From Mesorhizobium plurifarium (GTDB lineage: Bacteria > Pseudomonadota > Alphaproteobacteria > Rhizobiales > Rhizobiaceae), in contig CCNB01000044.1 in assembly GCA_000824785.1 (NCBI GenBank), positions 155,790-219,789 on the forward strand: a DNA stretch of 64,000 nucleotides, written 5' to 3'. The position numbers and the translations under genes were made by a program. Numbering within the stretch: position 1 is the first letter of the stretch; the number at the start of each line of letters is the position of its first letter. The notes beneath the pieces are model-generated. The model did not search any database and had not been told where the DNA came from. It saw nothing but the letters and a program-made list of their open reading frames with translations. Shown here in pieces: positions 1 through 8,553 of the stretch.

Positions 1-1104
1 CATCTGGCTCGTTGCCCAGGCCTTGCCGGCCTGGCCGAGCGTAAGTCCGTCTTTCTTCGTGCCCTGGAGCATCACATCGAGGATGCCGCGGCACCCTTGG
101 GTCAATTCCAGATCCTCCAACGGCTTGTCGAGCGGCTCCTTGGACATGTCGACGCCGAGCGCGTTCGAAATCTCGGCGACGCCGAGCGTCGGGCTGGCAT
201 ATTCGTTGATGGCCTCGGCGCGTTCCCTGGCGATCGATTCCGTGTCGCCGAGAACGATGTCGACCGCCGGAACGATGGCGCACTCGTTCGGCTTCCTGCC
301 GCTGGCCACGACGCGGTCCTTGATGTCGCGATAGAACGCCTGCATGTGTTCCTTGGAATTCTGCAGGGTGAAGATGACTTCGGCCCAGCGCCCCGCGAAT
401 TCGCGGCCGCGCGGCGAGGAGCCCGCCTGCATGATCACCGGCCTGACCTGCGGGGAGCTCGGCACGGTCAGCGGGCCGCTGGTGCGTACATAGTTGCCCT
501 CGTAGTTCACGTAGTGAACCTTGTCGGCGTCGGCGAAGACGTTGTTCTGGCGATCGCCGACCAGCGCCCCGGGCTCCCAGCTCCGCCAAAGCTTGTCGCA
601 GGCCTCGAGCACTTCGTCGGCCATGTCGTAGCGCTTGTTCTTGTCCATCAGCGCATCCATGCCGAAATTCTTGGCCTCGCGCTCCATCGCCGACGTGACC
701 ACGTTCCAGCCGGCGCGGCCCTTGCTGATGTGGTCGAGCGAGGCGAATGCCCGCGCGATGTGGAAGGGGTGGTAGAACGTCGTCGACATCGTCGACGCCA
801 GGCCGAGATGCGACGTGACGCGCGCCATCGCCGCAAGCAGCTGCATGGGATCCATCATGCATTGCTGCCCGCCTTCCTTCAGGTTGGTGCGGTAGCCGCC
901 GGCGTATGAATCGAACAGCATCAGGAAATCGACGAAGAAAAGTCCATCGAATTTCCCACGCTCGAGAGTGCGGGCAATCTCCTCGTAGCGGGCGGGGTCG
1001 AGCATATCGAGACCGTCGCTTTCCGGGTGCCGCCATGCTCCGTAGTGATGCCAGGTGGGGCCGGCCAGCACGTAGCCTATGAGATGCATTTGCCGCTTCG
1101 ACAT
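1..1104 (-). CDS. LLM-class flavin-dependent monooxygenase (NtaA/SnaA/DmoA-like), partial
   Basis: Reading from the ATG at 1104 the frame stays open to the window edge, giving the first 368 residues; the C-terminus (probably about 70-80 residues) lies outside. The N-terminus reads MSKRQMHLIGYVLAG, followed by a WRHPESDGLD segment and GLFFVDFLMLFDSYAGG. This is typical of the nitrilotriacetate/dibenzothiophene-sulfone branch of FMNH2-dependent bacterial-luciferase-like monooxygenases, which need a partner flavin reductase. A GRAGWNVVTS segment typical of this family follows near residue 130. An AGGGG-type ribosome site precedes the ATG. It diverges from the AroE-like/OtnK/OtnC operon, so it may oxidise a related substrate, but the true substrate is unknown. 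Confidence 0.85.
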   Translation of the reverse strand, partial: MSKRQMHLIGYVLAGPTWHHYGAWRHPESDGLDMLDPARYEEIARTLERGKFDGLFFVDFLMLFDSYAGGYRTNLKEGGQQCMMDPMQLLAAMARVTSHLGLASTMSTTFYHPFHIARAFASLDHISKGRAGWNVVTSAMEREAKNFGMDALMDKNKRYDMADEVLEACDKLWRSWEPGALVGDRQNNVFADADKVHYVNYEGNYVRTSGPLTVPSSPQVRPVIMQAGSSPRGREFAGRWAEVIFTLQNSKEHMQAFYRDIKDRVVASGRKPNECAIVPAVDIVLGDTESIARERAEAINEYASPTLGVAEISNALGVDMSKEPLDKPLEDLELTQGCRGILDVMLQGTKKDGLTLGQAGKAWATSQM

Positions 1105-1375
1105 GGAAAAATCCCCTGCGTGGCCAAGCCATTCATGATGTGAGAGAGGGATAGGATTACAGATAAACTTATTTATTATCAACTGGCCTATGCGACAAAT
1201 AATTGCTGCGTCGCCCGATCCGCACGCGGGTTTTGTGATCGCTGAAATTGCTTGAATTTGTGGGAAAACAGGCGCAAATGCCGGTGATGGCGGTTTGTGC
1301 CGAGCGCGTTGCCGGAACAAAGAAATAGTCGATATTTATCATATTAATCCAGCTGCAACTTTCCGGAGGAATTCG
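1105..1375. promoter_or_regulatory. Divergent promoter region, monooxygenase / aroE-like operon
   Basis: 271 non-coding bases separate two divergent genes. The segment is locally AT-rich (around 1160-1205 and 1320-1350), unlike the flanking coding DNA, and contains short imperfect inverted repeats such as GATAA...TTATC near 1162-1180. The right end holds a clear ribosome site (CGGAGGA at 1364-1370) for the ATG at 1376. No specific operator can be assigned. Confidence 0.45.
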
Positions 1376-2176
1376 ATGGATGCGCGCCGCATAACCGGGC
1401 AGACGAAAATCATGCTTCTGCTGGCCGATCCCGTCTCGCATGTGGTTGGAACGGAAGCCATCACGGCTTTCATGCGTGCCGCGGGCCATGATTTCGTCTG
1501 CGTCCCGGTTCACGTCGGACCGCAGGACCTTGCCGGCGCCATTAAGGCTTTGCGAGGCTATCGAAACTGTGTCGGATCAGGGGTGACTATCCCGCACAAG
1601 ATACCGGTTCTGCCGTTGCTGGACGAATTGACGGACCGCGCCCGCGCGATCGGCAGCGTGAACTGCATCCGCAGAAATCCCGATGGAAGGCTGATCGGCG
1701 ACAATGTCGATGGCGCCGGCTTCGTGCGCGGCGCGCTGGAAGCAGGCGTCGAGCTGGCCGGCCTTCGTGTGCTCCTGCTCGGCGCGGGCGGCGCCGGCCG
1801 CAGTCTGGCCTTTGCGCTGGCCGAGGCGGGCGTCGCCGAACTGGTCATCTGCAATCGTGACCCGGCCAAGGCGGCCGGGCTCGCCGATGCGGTAGGCGCC
1901 GCATGTCCAGGCGTGCCGGTACGAACCGGGGCCGCCGACGCCACCGGCTTCGGCATGATCATCAACGCGACGTCCGTCGGCATGGCCGGCAAGGACGATA
2001 GCCACCTCCTGGACTTCGCGACGCTGTCGGCGGACATGATTGTCGCCGACAGCGTCGCGAAGCCAGAAAGGACCGGTTTGCTGCGGGCCGCCGAAGCGAA
2101 GGGCTGCCGGGTGCTGTTCGGCCGCCAGATGATGGATGGCCAGCTCGCCCTCATGCGCGACTTTCTCGGTCTGTGA
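1376..2176 (+). CDS. Shikimate dehydrogenase-like oxidoreductase (AroE family, catabolic type)
   Basis: 266 residues. The ATG at 1376 is chosen because CGGAGGA lies five bases upstream; an in-frame upstream start would add 27 unlike residues. AroE fold signs: VTIPHK (70-75, catalytic Lys75), GDNVDGAGF (109-117, catalytic Asp112), the NADP-binding loop GAGGAGRS (136-143) and INATSVGM. The N-terminal substrate motif is degenerate: true shikimate dehydrogenases have a Ser-x-Ser-Pro signature followed by HN, whereas this reads DPVSHVVGTEA. The enzyme therefore probably oxidises another polyol or hydroxy acid rather than serving aromatic biosynthesis. It is first in an operon with OtnK- and OtnC-like genes, which supports a catabolic role. 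Confidence 0.8.
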   Translation: MDARRITGQTKIMLLLADPVSHVVGTEAITAFMRAAGHDFVCVPVHVGPQDLAGAIKALRGYRNCVGSGVTIPHKIPVLPLLDELTDRARAIGSVNCIRRNPDGRLIGDNVDGAGFVRGALEAGVELAGLRVLLLGAGGAGRSLAFALAEAGVAELVICNRDPAKAAGLADAVGAACPGVPVRTGAADATGFGMIINATSVGMAGKDDSHLLDFATLSADMIVADSVAKPERTGLLRAAEAKGCRVLFGRQMMDGQLALMRDFLGL

Positions 2177-2221
2177 GTGTATTCGACGGATGGCAAGACG
2201 AAGGTTCGAAAGAGAAGCCCG

Positions 2222-3562
2222 ATGAAGATGCAAGAAGGACGTCAGCTGCTGCTGGGGGCGATAGCCGACGACCTGACCGGAGGCTCCGAACTGGCGGCCA
2301 TGTTGGTGGCGCGGGGCGTGCCGACCGGTTTTTCCACCGACGTCGACGCAGCGATCGCGCCGGATTCGCTTGCGCATGTCATTGCCCTGAAGACGCGTGT
2401 CATCCCCGCTGCCGATGCGGTCGACCGCGTCGTCGCGGCTGCGCGGCGCTTGCTGTCGGTGGGTTGCGATCAGATCTTCTTCAAGTATTGCGCCACCTTC
2501 GATTCCACGCCGGCTGGAAATATCGGGCCATGCGCCGAAGCGCTCGCCGACCTGCTTGGCGCCAAGCTGGTGCTGTTCTGCCCGGCGCTCTGCGAGACAC
2601 AGCGCACCGTGTTCCAGGGCTACATGTTCGGCGGTTCGCAAATCCTGGCCGAATCGCCGAAGCGGTTCGATCCTCTCACCCCCATGACGGATTCCAACAT
2701 CGTGCGCGTTCTCGCCGCGCAGAGCAGGAGCCGCGTCGGCCTCATCGCGCATCCGGTCGTCGATCGCGGTTCGAAGGCGATTGCGGAGCGTTGCGAGGCG
2801 CTGGCGCGGGAGGGGACGCGTTTCGCGGTGGTCGATACGATCTATGAACGCGATCTTGCCGCCATTGCCGAAGCGGCCGCCGAGATGCCGCTTATGACCG
2901 GAAATGCCTCGGTGGCGGCGCATCTGCCGACGTCGTGGCGACACAGCGGCAGGCTTGCGAATCCTCAGGCGGCGGAGTTGCCGGGCATCGAGGGTCCGGC
3001 CGTCGTCCTGGCGGGAAGCGTCGCGCCGCGGACCGCCGAGCAACTCGATCATTTCGGCCGGGAGAACGAGATCGTCAGCGTCGACCTTGCGCGGCTCATG
3101 GAGGGCGAAGACCTCGGCGCGCCGGTGCTTGCGTCGGCCAAACGGGCGATCGCGGCCAACCGGCCGATCGCCATCGCGACAATGGCGCCGCAGCAGGAGG
3201 TCGAACGTTTGCAGGGCAAATACGGCCGCGACGTCGTGGCACGCGCGGCCGAGAATTTTCTCACCGAACTCGCGCACCGGCTGATCTTCGAGGGCGGTGT
3301 CAGGCGTATGGTCGTCGCCGGCGGCGAGACGGCCGGCGCCATCGTGCCCAGATTGCCCATCAGCCGCTTCACCGTCGGACCATACCAGGGCCTGGGGACG
3401 GGACGCATGATCGCCGAAATGCCGTTTCAGGTCGGGCTGATGCTGAAGTCCGGCAAGCTCGGCGGGATCGATGTTTTTTCAACCGTGCTCGAGGAGATGC
3501 GCCGGCCGGCAAGGACCGAACCCTATCTCGAGCAATGGCCGCCAACGACGAGGGTGCAATGA
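2222..3562 (+). CDS. otnK: Four-carbon acid sugar kinase family (3-oxo-tetronate kinase-like)
   Basis: 446 residues from the ATG at 2222; a GTG at 2177, directly after the aroE-like stop, is an alternative. The N-terminal motif GAIADDLTGGSELA (about residues 12-25) and the C-terminal glycine-rich VVAGGETAGAIV mark the DUF1537/OtnK family. These kinases phosphorylate 3-oxo-tetronates or related four-carbon acids with ATP. The next gene starts inside this stop codon (ATGA overlap) and encodes the partner OtnC-type aldolase, so the two are translationally coupled. Substrate specificity (tetronate, threonate, erythronate) cannot be told from sequence. Confidence 0.85.
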   Translation: MKMQEGRQLLLGAIADDLTGGSELAAMLVARGVPTGFSTDVDAAIAPDSLAHVIALKTRVIPAADAVDRVVAAARRLLSVGCDQIFFKYCATFDSTPAGNIGPCAEALADLLGAKLVLFCPALCETQRTVFQGYMFGGSQILAESPKRFDPLTPMTDSNIVRVLAAQSRSRVGLIAHPVVDRGSKAIAERCEALAREGTRFAVVDTIYERDLAAIAEAAAEMPLMTGNASVAAHLPTSWRHSGRLANPQAAELPGIEGPAVVLAGSVAPRTAEQLDHFGRENEIVSVDLARLMEGEDLGAPVLASAKRAIAANRPIAIATMAPQQEVERLQGKYGRDVVARAAENFLTELAHRLIFEGGVRRMVVAGGETAGAIVPRLPISRFTVGPYQGLGTGRMIAEMPFQVGLMLKSGKLGGIDVFSTVLEEMRRPARTEPYLEQWPPTTRVQ

Positions 3563-4206
3563 AAGATCAATCCATGCGTCGATCGCTCGTCGACGCGACC
3601 CGCTCGATCGCTTCGAAGGGACTGAACAGCGGAACCTCGGGCAACATCAGCCTGCGGCTCGGCGAGGGCGGCATGCTGATCACCCCGACCGGGATTTCTC
3701 CGGAAAAACTCGATGCCGCCGCGATGGTCGAAATGACGCTCGAGGGCCGATGGGATGGGGATTTCCGTCCATCGAGCGAATGGAACATGCATGCGGCAAT
3801 CTACCGGGCCTTCCCCCAGGCTCAGGCCGTCGTGCACGCTCACCCCGACCATTGCGTGGCCTTGTCGTGCCTCAGGCAGGGCCTGCCGGCGTTCCATTAC
3901 ATGATCGCCTCGTTCGGAGGCGATGACGTTCCTTGCTCGGACTACGCGCCCTTCGCCACGACGGACCTTGCCGGCGCCGTGGTGCGCACGCTCGCCGAAC
4001 GCAACGCCTGCCTTATCGCCAATCACGGCATGATCGCCTACGGGCCGGATCTTGCCACCGCGCTCGCGCGAACCGAGAAATTGGAAACGCTCGCCAGGCA
4101 ATACATGATTGCCAGCATGATGGGGCGCCCGGTGATGCTGACGGCCGATGAGCTCAGCGTGGTGAAGGACCGCTACAAGACCTATGGCCAGCAGCGGCCG
4201 GCCTAA
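3559..4206 (+). CDS. otnC: Class II aldolase/adducin family, 3-oxo-tetronate 4-phosphate decarboxylase-like
   Basis: 215 residues, the usual length for the family. The ATG overlaps the otnK stop by four bases. Class II aldolase signs: SGTSGNIS (24-31), the zinc ligands HAH at 93-95 and His156 in ANHGMIAYG, and a conserved acidic residue in SSEWNMH (Glu74). The known OtnC reaction is decarboxylation of 3-oxo-tetronate 4-phosphate to dihydroxyacetone phosphate after OtnK. Together with the upstream dehydrogenase this makes a short oxidise-phosphorylate-decarboxylate route into glycolysis. The isomerase OtnI and the usual 3-hydroxyisobutyrate-type dehydrogenase OtnD are not present here. Confidence 0.82.
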   Translation: MKDQSMRRSLVDATRSIASKGLNSGTSGNISLRLGEGGMLITPTGISPEKLDAAAMVEMTLEGRWDGDFRPSSEWNMHAAIYRAFPQAQAVVHAHPDHCVALSCLRQGLPAFHYMIASFGGDDVPCSDYAPFATTDLAGAVVRTLAERNACLIANHGMIAYGPDLATALARTEKLETLARQYMIASMMGRPVMLTADELSVVKDRYKTYGQQRPA

Positions 4207-4207
4207 C

Positions 4208-4247
4208 GCAATTCCAGAAACGTGTGGGCGGTTTTCCGTCCGGAATC
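4208..4247. repeat. Rhizobial palindromic element, degenerate copy
   Basis: GCAATTCC at 4208-4215, then GTTTTCCGTC and GGAAT at 4242-4246, repeat the pattern of a better preserved copy at 10591-10634. It lies between convergent genes and could fold into a hairpin that helps end both transcripts. Confidence 0.5.
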
Positions 4248-4286
4248 GGTCGACACTGCCTGGCTAACTTTTTCAAGCGGTCGCGG

Positions 4287-5417
4287 CTACTCCGCCAGGA
4301 TGGTCATGTCGTCGACGGACCAGCCGATATCCACCGAGCTGCCGGTCTCGAACACTTCGGTGTTGTGCTGGGGCAGCGCCCGGACCTTGAGCAGGCAACC
4401 GGCATCCTTCAGCTCCACGCGATATCGGATGCTGCCGGGCGTATAGAGGCTCTCACGCACGACGCCCGTGAAGGAGTTCGCCAGGCCGCGAGCCTTCGGG
4501 CCGATGGTGATGCGTTCGGGCCTGATGCATGCGAAGCGGCCTGGTCCGCCATCCTCGCCGGTTCGGATGACCGCTTCGGTCCCGCCTTCGAGCGTGATGC
4601 GGCAGGTCTGGTCGGCCTGTCTCGCCGACGCTGTCTTGATCGGGAAAATGGAAGCCTCGCCGAGGAATTCGGCGACGAAGCGGCTCTTCGGCTGTTCGTA
4701 GAGCGAGCGCGGGCTGCCAATCTGCGTCATGGCGCCGTCACGCATGATGGCGATGCGGTCGGCCAGGAATGCCGCTTCCTGCTGGTCATGGGTGACATAG
4801 ATGACGGTCGCGCCCAGCTCCTGCTGGAAGCGCTTGATCTCTTCCTGCATCTCGTCGCGCAGATTCTTGTCCAGCGCGCCCAGCGGCTCGTCCATCAAAA
4901 GGATCGAGGGCTGATAGATGGAAGCCCGCGCCAGCGCGATGCGCTGCTGCTGGCCGCCGGAGAGCTCCGAAGGCATGCGCGACGCGAAGGCTTCCAGCCG
5001 GACCATGGCCAGGCTTTCGCGCACGCGCTTTGCGATCTCATCCTTGGCGACGCCGCGGATCTTCAGCGGATAGGCGACGTTCTGGGCGACCGAGAGGTGC
5101 GGGAACAGGGCATAGTTCTGGAACACCATGCCGATGTTGCGGCGATAGATCGGCTCGGGGACGATGTCGCGCCCATCGACCACGATGCGCCCCGCGCTCG
5201 GGTCGATATAGCCGGCGATCATGCCGAGCAGCGTTGATTTTCCCGAGCCGCTCGGTCCGATGATGGCAAAGAAATCGCCGGACGCGATCTCGACGGATGT
5301 CGGGACGACGGCTTCGAAATTGTTGTAGCGCTTGCAAAGGTTATGGATCGAAACCGCGGCCCCTCCCGCGGCACGGCTTTCCGCTGTCGTTGCCGATCGG
5401 CTTACCATCTGCAGCAT
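4287..5417 (-). CDS. potA: Polyamine-type ABC transporter ATP-binding protein (PotA-like)
   Basis: 376 residues from the ATG at 5417, chosen over a longer frame because AAGGA precedes it and it follows the permease stop closely. Walker A GPSGSGKST (54-62), Q-loop QNYALFPHLS (101-110), signature LSGGQQQR (153-160), Walker B ILLMDEP and the H-loop YVTHDQQEA are all intact. A TOBE-type C-terminal region (about 285-376) is typical of spermidine/putrescine importers. It is the last gene of the binding protein, permease, permease, ATPase operon. Actual substrate unknown; related systems carry putrescine, spermidine, amino acids or phosphonates. Confidence 0.9.
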   Translation of the reverse strand: MLQMVSRSATTAESRAAGGAAVSIHNLCKRYNNFEAVVPTSVEIASGDFFAIIGPSGSGKSTLLGMIAGYIDPSAGRIVVDGRDIVPEPIYRRNIGMVFQNYALFPHLSVAQNVAYPLKIRGVAKDEIAKRVRESLAMVRLEAFASRMPSELSGGQQQRIALARASIYQPSILLMDEPLGALDKNLRDEMQEEIKRFQQELGATVIYVTHDQQEAAFLADRIAIMRDGAMTQIGSPRSLYEQPKSRFVAEFLGEASIFPIKTASARQADQTCRITLEGGTEAVIRTGEDGGPGRFACIRPERITIGPKARGLANSFTGVVRESLYTPGSIRYRVELKDAGCLLKVRALPQHNTEVFETGSSVDIGWSVDDMTILAE

Positions 5418-5418
5418 C

Positions 5419-6225
5419 CTAATTGTCCTTGTCGAGACGCGGCAACAGCGTTGCCGCAAGAATGAGTAGGCTTGTCACCGCAAGAATGACGCTGGCCGCG
5501 GCGGCGATTTCTGGTGTGACCTGGAAATTGAGCTGTTCCCAAAGCAGCAATGGCAGCGTGCGGGTCGACGGGCTGCTCAGGAACAGAGCCAGCACCAGCT
5601 CGTCCAGCGAGGCCGCGAACGCGAAGATGAAGCCGGCGATGACGGCCGGACGGATCATCGGAAAGGTGATCAGCCTGAAAGTCTGGAAGGCGTTCGCCCC
5701 CAGGGTCATCGAGGCGATCTCGATGCGGTTCGAATAGGAGGTGAGCGCACCGCAAACCGTGATGAAAGGGAAGGGCAAGCCGATGACGGCATGCGCCAGG
5801 ATGACGGCCCATAATGTCCCCTGGAGGCCCAGCCACACGCTGATCGGAAACAGCCCGATCGCAAGAACGATCTGCGGCAGCACTGCGGGCGCGATCGAAA
5901 GCGCGCTGACGATCGCCGAGCCCGGCGCCCCGGCCCGCACGACCGCAAGCGCCGTCGAAATCCCGGCAACGGTCGCGAGCGCCGCCGCGGACGCGCCGAT
6001 CATCATGCTGTTCAAGATCGCCGACCGATAATCGTCGTTGCCGATGAACTGCTGGTACCAGCGCAGCGAAAAGTCGTTCGGCGGAAACGACAGATAGGAT
6101 TTGCTCTGGAAGGACACCGCCACCACGACCAGGATGGGCACCAGAAATCCGATCAGGATCGCGCCCACCAGCCCGGTCAGGAACCGGCTCCAGGCAGCCC
6201 ATAGCCTTTTCTCCGAAACGCTCAT
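5419..6225 (-). CDS. potC: Polyamine-type ABC transporter permease (PotC-like)
   Basis: 268 residues; the ATG at 6225 overlaps the stop of the preceding permease gene by four bases, so this start is preferred over the much longer open frame. About six hydrophobic segments are visible, the first being LVGAILIGFLVPILVVVAV. The EAA-type loop that docks on the ATPase is seen around SMTLGANAFQTFRLITFP. With the neighbouring PotB-like protein it would form the inner-membrane channel. Confidence 0.88.
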   Translation of the reverse strand: MSVSEKRLWAAWSRFLTGLVGAILIGFLVPILVVVAVSFQSKSYLSFPPNDFSLRWYQQFIGNDDYRSAILNSMMIGASAAALATVAGISTALAVVRAGAPGSAIVSALSIAPAVLPQIVLAIGLFPISVWLGLQGTLWAVILAHAVIGLPFPFITVCGALTSYSNRIEIASMTLGANAFQTFRLITFPMIRPAVIAGFIFAFAASLDELVLALFLSSPSTRTLPLLLWEQLNFQVTPEIAAAASVILAVTSLLILAATLLPRLDKDN

Positions 6226-7061
6226 GCGAACACTCCAGACCGCGCCTTGCCCCTGCGCCGGGAAGCCAGCTGGCTGAGCCGCAGAAGCGCGAAGATGACG
6301 ATCGTCAGCAAAAGCACGATGATGGCCAGAGCCGATGCAAGCGGCCAGTCCAGCAGCCTGTTGGCCTGCTCGCTGATCAGCATCGAGACCACGGTCAAAT
6401 CGCCCCCCAGAAGCGAAGGCGTTACGAAGAAGCCCAGCGAGGTGACGAAGACGATCGTGCAGCCGACCGCGACGTTGGGCATCGACAGCGGCAGGGTGAC
6501 GGCCAGGAACTGGCGCCAGGGATTCGCGCCGAGCACGGCGGCGGCGCGCGGCAGGTTGGGGTCGATGGCGCGCAGGCCGTTGAGGATCGGCACGACGATG
6601 AACGGCACCATGATGTAGGTCATGGCGATCATCAGCCCCAGCCCGTTGTCGATGAAGCGGATGGGGTCCTCGATCAAGCCGATGCCCAGAAGGATCGAAT
6701 TCACCGGCCCTTTGCGGCCAAGCAGGATCATCCATGCGAAAGAGCGGATGACGGTACTGGCCCAGAAAGGCAGGAAGATGAGGAATATGCCGATCGTCGC
6801 CCATCGCCCCCTGAGCCGTGCCAGAACGTAGGCGATCGGATATCCGATCAGCAGCGACAGGATCGTCACCATCGCGGCAACGTAGAAGGTGTTGTAGAGA
6901 ACGGTCCGGATGCCCTGATCGGTCACGACCTTGACGTACTCGGCTCCGATCCCGTGCTGGCCGCTGAAACTCTCGGTCCCGATCACCGCCATCGGCGCGA
7001 GGAAGAAGGGCGTCAGCAGCAGCGCGACGGGAAGATAAAGCAGGAAGCTGCGTTGCTTCAT
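6222..7061 (-). CDS. potB: Polyamine-type ABC transporter permease (PotB-like)
   Basis: 279 residues with an N-terminal membrane segment (LLYLPVALLLTPFFLAPMAV) and further hydrophobic helices. The ATPase-docking loop is AAAVLGANPWRQFLAVTLP. It is the partner of the downstream PotC-like permease, with which it overlaps by four bases. A 149-base gap containing a strong hairpin separates it from the binding-protein gene upstream, which suggests lower expression than the binding protein. Confidence 0.88.
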   Translation of the reverse strand: MKQRSFLLYLPVALLLTPFFLAPMAVIGTESFSGQHGIGAEYVKVVTDQGIRTVLYNTFYVAAMVTILSLLIGYPIAYVLARLRGRWATIGIFLIFLPFWASTVIRSFAWMILLGRKGPVNSILLGIGLIEDPIRFIDNGLGLMIAMTYIMVPFIVVPILNGLRAIDPNLPRAAAVLGANPWRQFLAVTLPLSMPNVAVGCTIVFVTSLGFFVTPSLLGGDLTVVSMLISEQANRLLDWPLASALAIIVLLLTIVIFALLRLSQLASRRRGKARSGVFA

Positions 7062-7158
7062 GGCGTGGACAAGTCCTGACTCGTGGATCCGTATGTCGGG
7101 GCCATTTCAGTGGATCGTTGCGCTCCTGCGCAAGCGAGCGGCAGCGATTTCAACGACA

Positions 7159-7193
7159 GAACTGCGCGGGCGACAGAATCACTCGCGCAGTTC
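7159..7193 (-). terminator. Intercistronic hairpin after the binding-protein gene
   Basis: A perfect 10-base-pair stem, GAACTGCGCG at 7159-7168 with CGCGCAGTTC at 7184-7193, has a 15-base loop and lies 17 bases after the stop of the substrate-binding gene. No T-run follows on the minus strand, so it is more likely an mRNA-stabilising or partial-attenuation structure than a full terminator. It would favour excess binding protein over the permeases. Confidence 0.6.
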
Positions 7194-7210
7194 CGAGCCG
7201 GATGTTCAGC

Positions 7211-8269
7211 CTATTTCGCCACGACCCAGGTGTTGAAGCGGTCGTAGATCTTCGTGCCGTTCTCGTGCCAGTAGTCGCCATTGATGGCGATCGAAAGCTT
7301 CCGGTTCTCCGGAGAGCTCGGCATGCGCGCACGCTCTTCCGCGGACAGGATGTCGAAGGCCTTGTCGTTCGTCGGTCCGTAAGGGATCAGCTTGGAGAAG
7401 GCAGCCTGGACTTCGGGGTCCATGCAGTGGGCGATGAACTTCATGGCGGTGTCGCGGTTGCGCCCGCCTTTCGGCAGACTCCAGATGCCCGGCGTATGGA
7501 GCGAGTAGTCGAACGTGTAGTCGATCGGGCCGCCCTGTTGCTTGACCGGGTCGACGCGGCCGTTCCAGCACATGCCGAAATCGGCGTCGCCATTGGCCAG
7601 AAGCTGCGCGCTCTGGGCCCCGGACGTCCACCAGGTGATCGAGGACCGGATGCCGTCGAGCATCGCGAAAGCCCGGTCGATGTCGATCGGATAGAGCTTG
7701 TCCAGCGTCTGGCCGGCACCGAGGGCCGCCACTTCCATGGTTTGCGCGGCGTTCTTCCAGAGCGTCCTGCGCCCCTTGACCTTGGGGTCGAAAAACTCCT
7801 GCCAGTTCTTCGGCCGGCCATCCTCGGCCGAATCCGTGTTCCAGCTCAGAACGCAACCGGCGATGTAGCACGACGTCCAGTATTTGCTGACGGCGCCGTC
7901 GATCAGGCCGTCCTTCGGCACGACGCTGTAATCGATCTCGTCCAGAAGACCCGCGACGGCGAGCGGCGCCGCTTCCGAGGAGTCCGTATCGGTGACATCG
8001 ATGTCGACCGCGCCGGCCTCGACCATCGCCTTCAGCCGTGCGCCTTCCATGTAGGGGGCGCTGATGATCTTGATGCCGGTCTTCTTCTCGAACGTATCGA
8101 AGCATGCCGCCTTGAAGGCATCGCCCAGCGCGCCGCCGCCATTGGCGACGGAAAGCGAGGTGGGAGCCGCCCGGCCGATTGCCGGCATTGCAAGAAAGGA
8201 TGCCGCGGCCGTCCCGGCCCCAAGCTTGAGAACGCTGCGTCTGCTCAGACCATTCCTGATCATGTCCAT
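7211..8269 (-). CDS. potD: Polyamine-type ABC transporter substrate-binding protein (PotD-like), Tat-exported
   Basis: 352 residues, usual for family-1 extracellular binding proteins. The N-terminus has a twin-arginine signal SRRSVLKLG (9-17) followed by AGTAAASFLAMPAIGRA, so it is probably exported folded. The mature part begins near PTSLSV and contains DIDVTDTDSSEAAPL and DFGMCWNGR segments typical of PotD/PotF relatives. AGGGG five bases before the ATG supports the start at 8269. It is the first large gene of the PotDBCA operon; a short possible leader ORF lies just upstream. Confidence 0.9.
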   Translation of the reverse strand: MDMIRNGLSRRSVLKLGAGTAAASFLAMPAIGRAAPTSLSVANGGGALGDAFKAACFDTFEKKTGIKIISAPYMEGARLKAMVEAGAVDIDVTDTDSSEAAPLAVAGLLDEIDYSVVPKDGLIDGAVSKYWTSCYIAGCVLSWNTDSAEDGRPKNWQEFFDPKVKGRRTLWKNAAQTMEVAALGAGQTLDKLYPIDIDRAFAMLDGIRSSITWWTSGAQSAQLLANGDADFGMCWNGRVDPVKQQGGPIDYTFDYSLHTPGIWSLPKGGRNRDTAMKFIAHCMDPEVQAAFSKLIPYGPTNDKAFDILSAEERARMPSSPENRKLSIAINGDYWHENGTKIYDRFNTWVVAK

Positions 8270-8313
8270 GGATTCCCCTTTTTGGCTTTGATTTCCTGTT
8301 GGTGGCGCCGCTT

Positions 8314-8379
8314 CTACCAGCCGATCGAACCGAGATTGCCTTGGGCAAGTCCGGCTTCTCCTTCGATCAACCCTGCCAT
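8314..8379 (-). CDS. Possible 21-residue leader or small peptide upstream of the PotD-like gene
   Basis: On the minus strand AAGGAG lies six bases before an ATG at 8379, which opens 21 codons beginning MAGLIEGEAG and ending GNLGSIGW, then TAG. A second in-frame ATG two codons earlier sits right against the ribosome site. The stop is 44 bases before the ATG of the binding-protein gene. The Shine-Dalgarno sequence and spacing are as good as those of the real genes nearby, but I recognise no family. It could be a translated leader, a small peptide, or chance. Confidence 0.35.
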   Translation of the reverse strand: MAGLIEGEAGLAQGNLGSIGW

Positions 8380-8553
8380 TGGCATCTCCTTATATGTTCG
8401 GCGCTGCAGGCCGGTCTGCGCGAGCCTGGCCGGCTGACGCATTCCGCCTTCGATATTTGTAGCTGAAACGGAAGCGGCAATCCATCGGATTCATCGTTGA
8501 TAGCAGATATTTTTCTTGCTATAGCCTGCCTCGAAAACAGGGGTCACATATCC
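8380..8553. promoter_or_regulatory. Divergent promoter region, PotDBCA operon / aminotransferase
   Basis: Non-coding stretch between the minus-strand transporter operon and the plus-strand aminotransferase. It has an AT-rich core at about 8495-8525 (AGATATTTTTCTTGCTATAG) that could carry a plus-strand promoter. AGGGG at 8538-8542 serves the ATG at 8554. No operator identified. Confidence 0.4.

Noticed and set aside
97..909. 270-residue plus-strand open frame at the left edge
   Set aside because: Antisense to the flavin monooxygenase, which reads through without a stop on the minus strand with clear family motifs.
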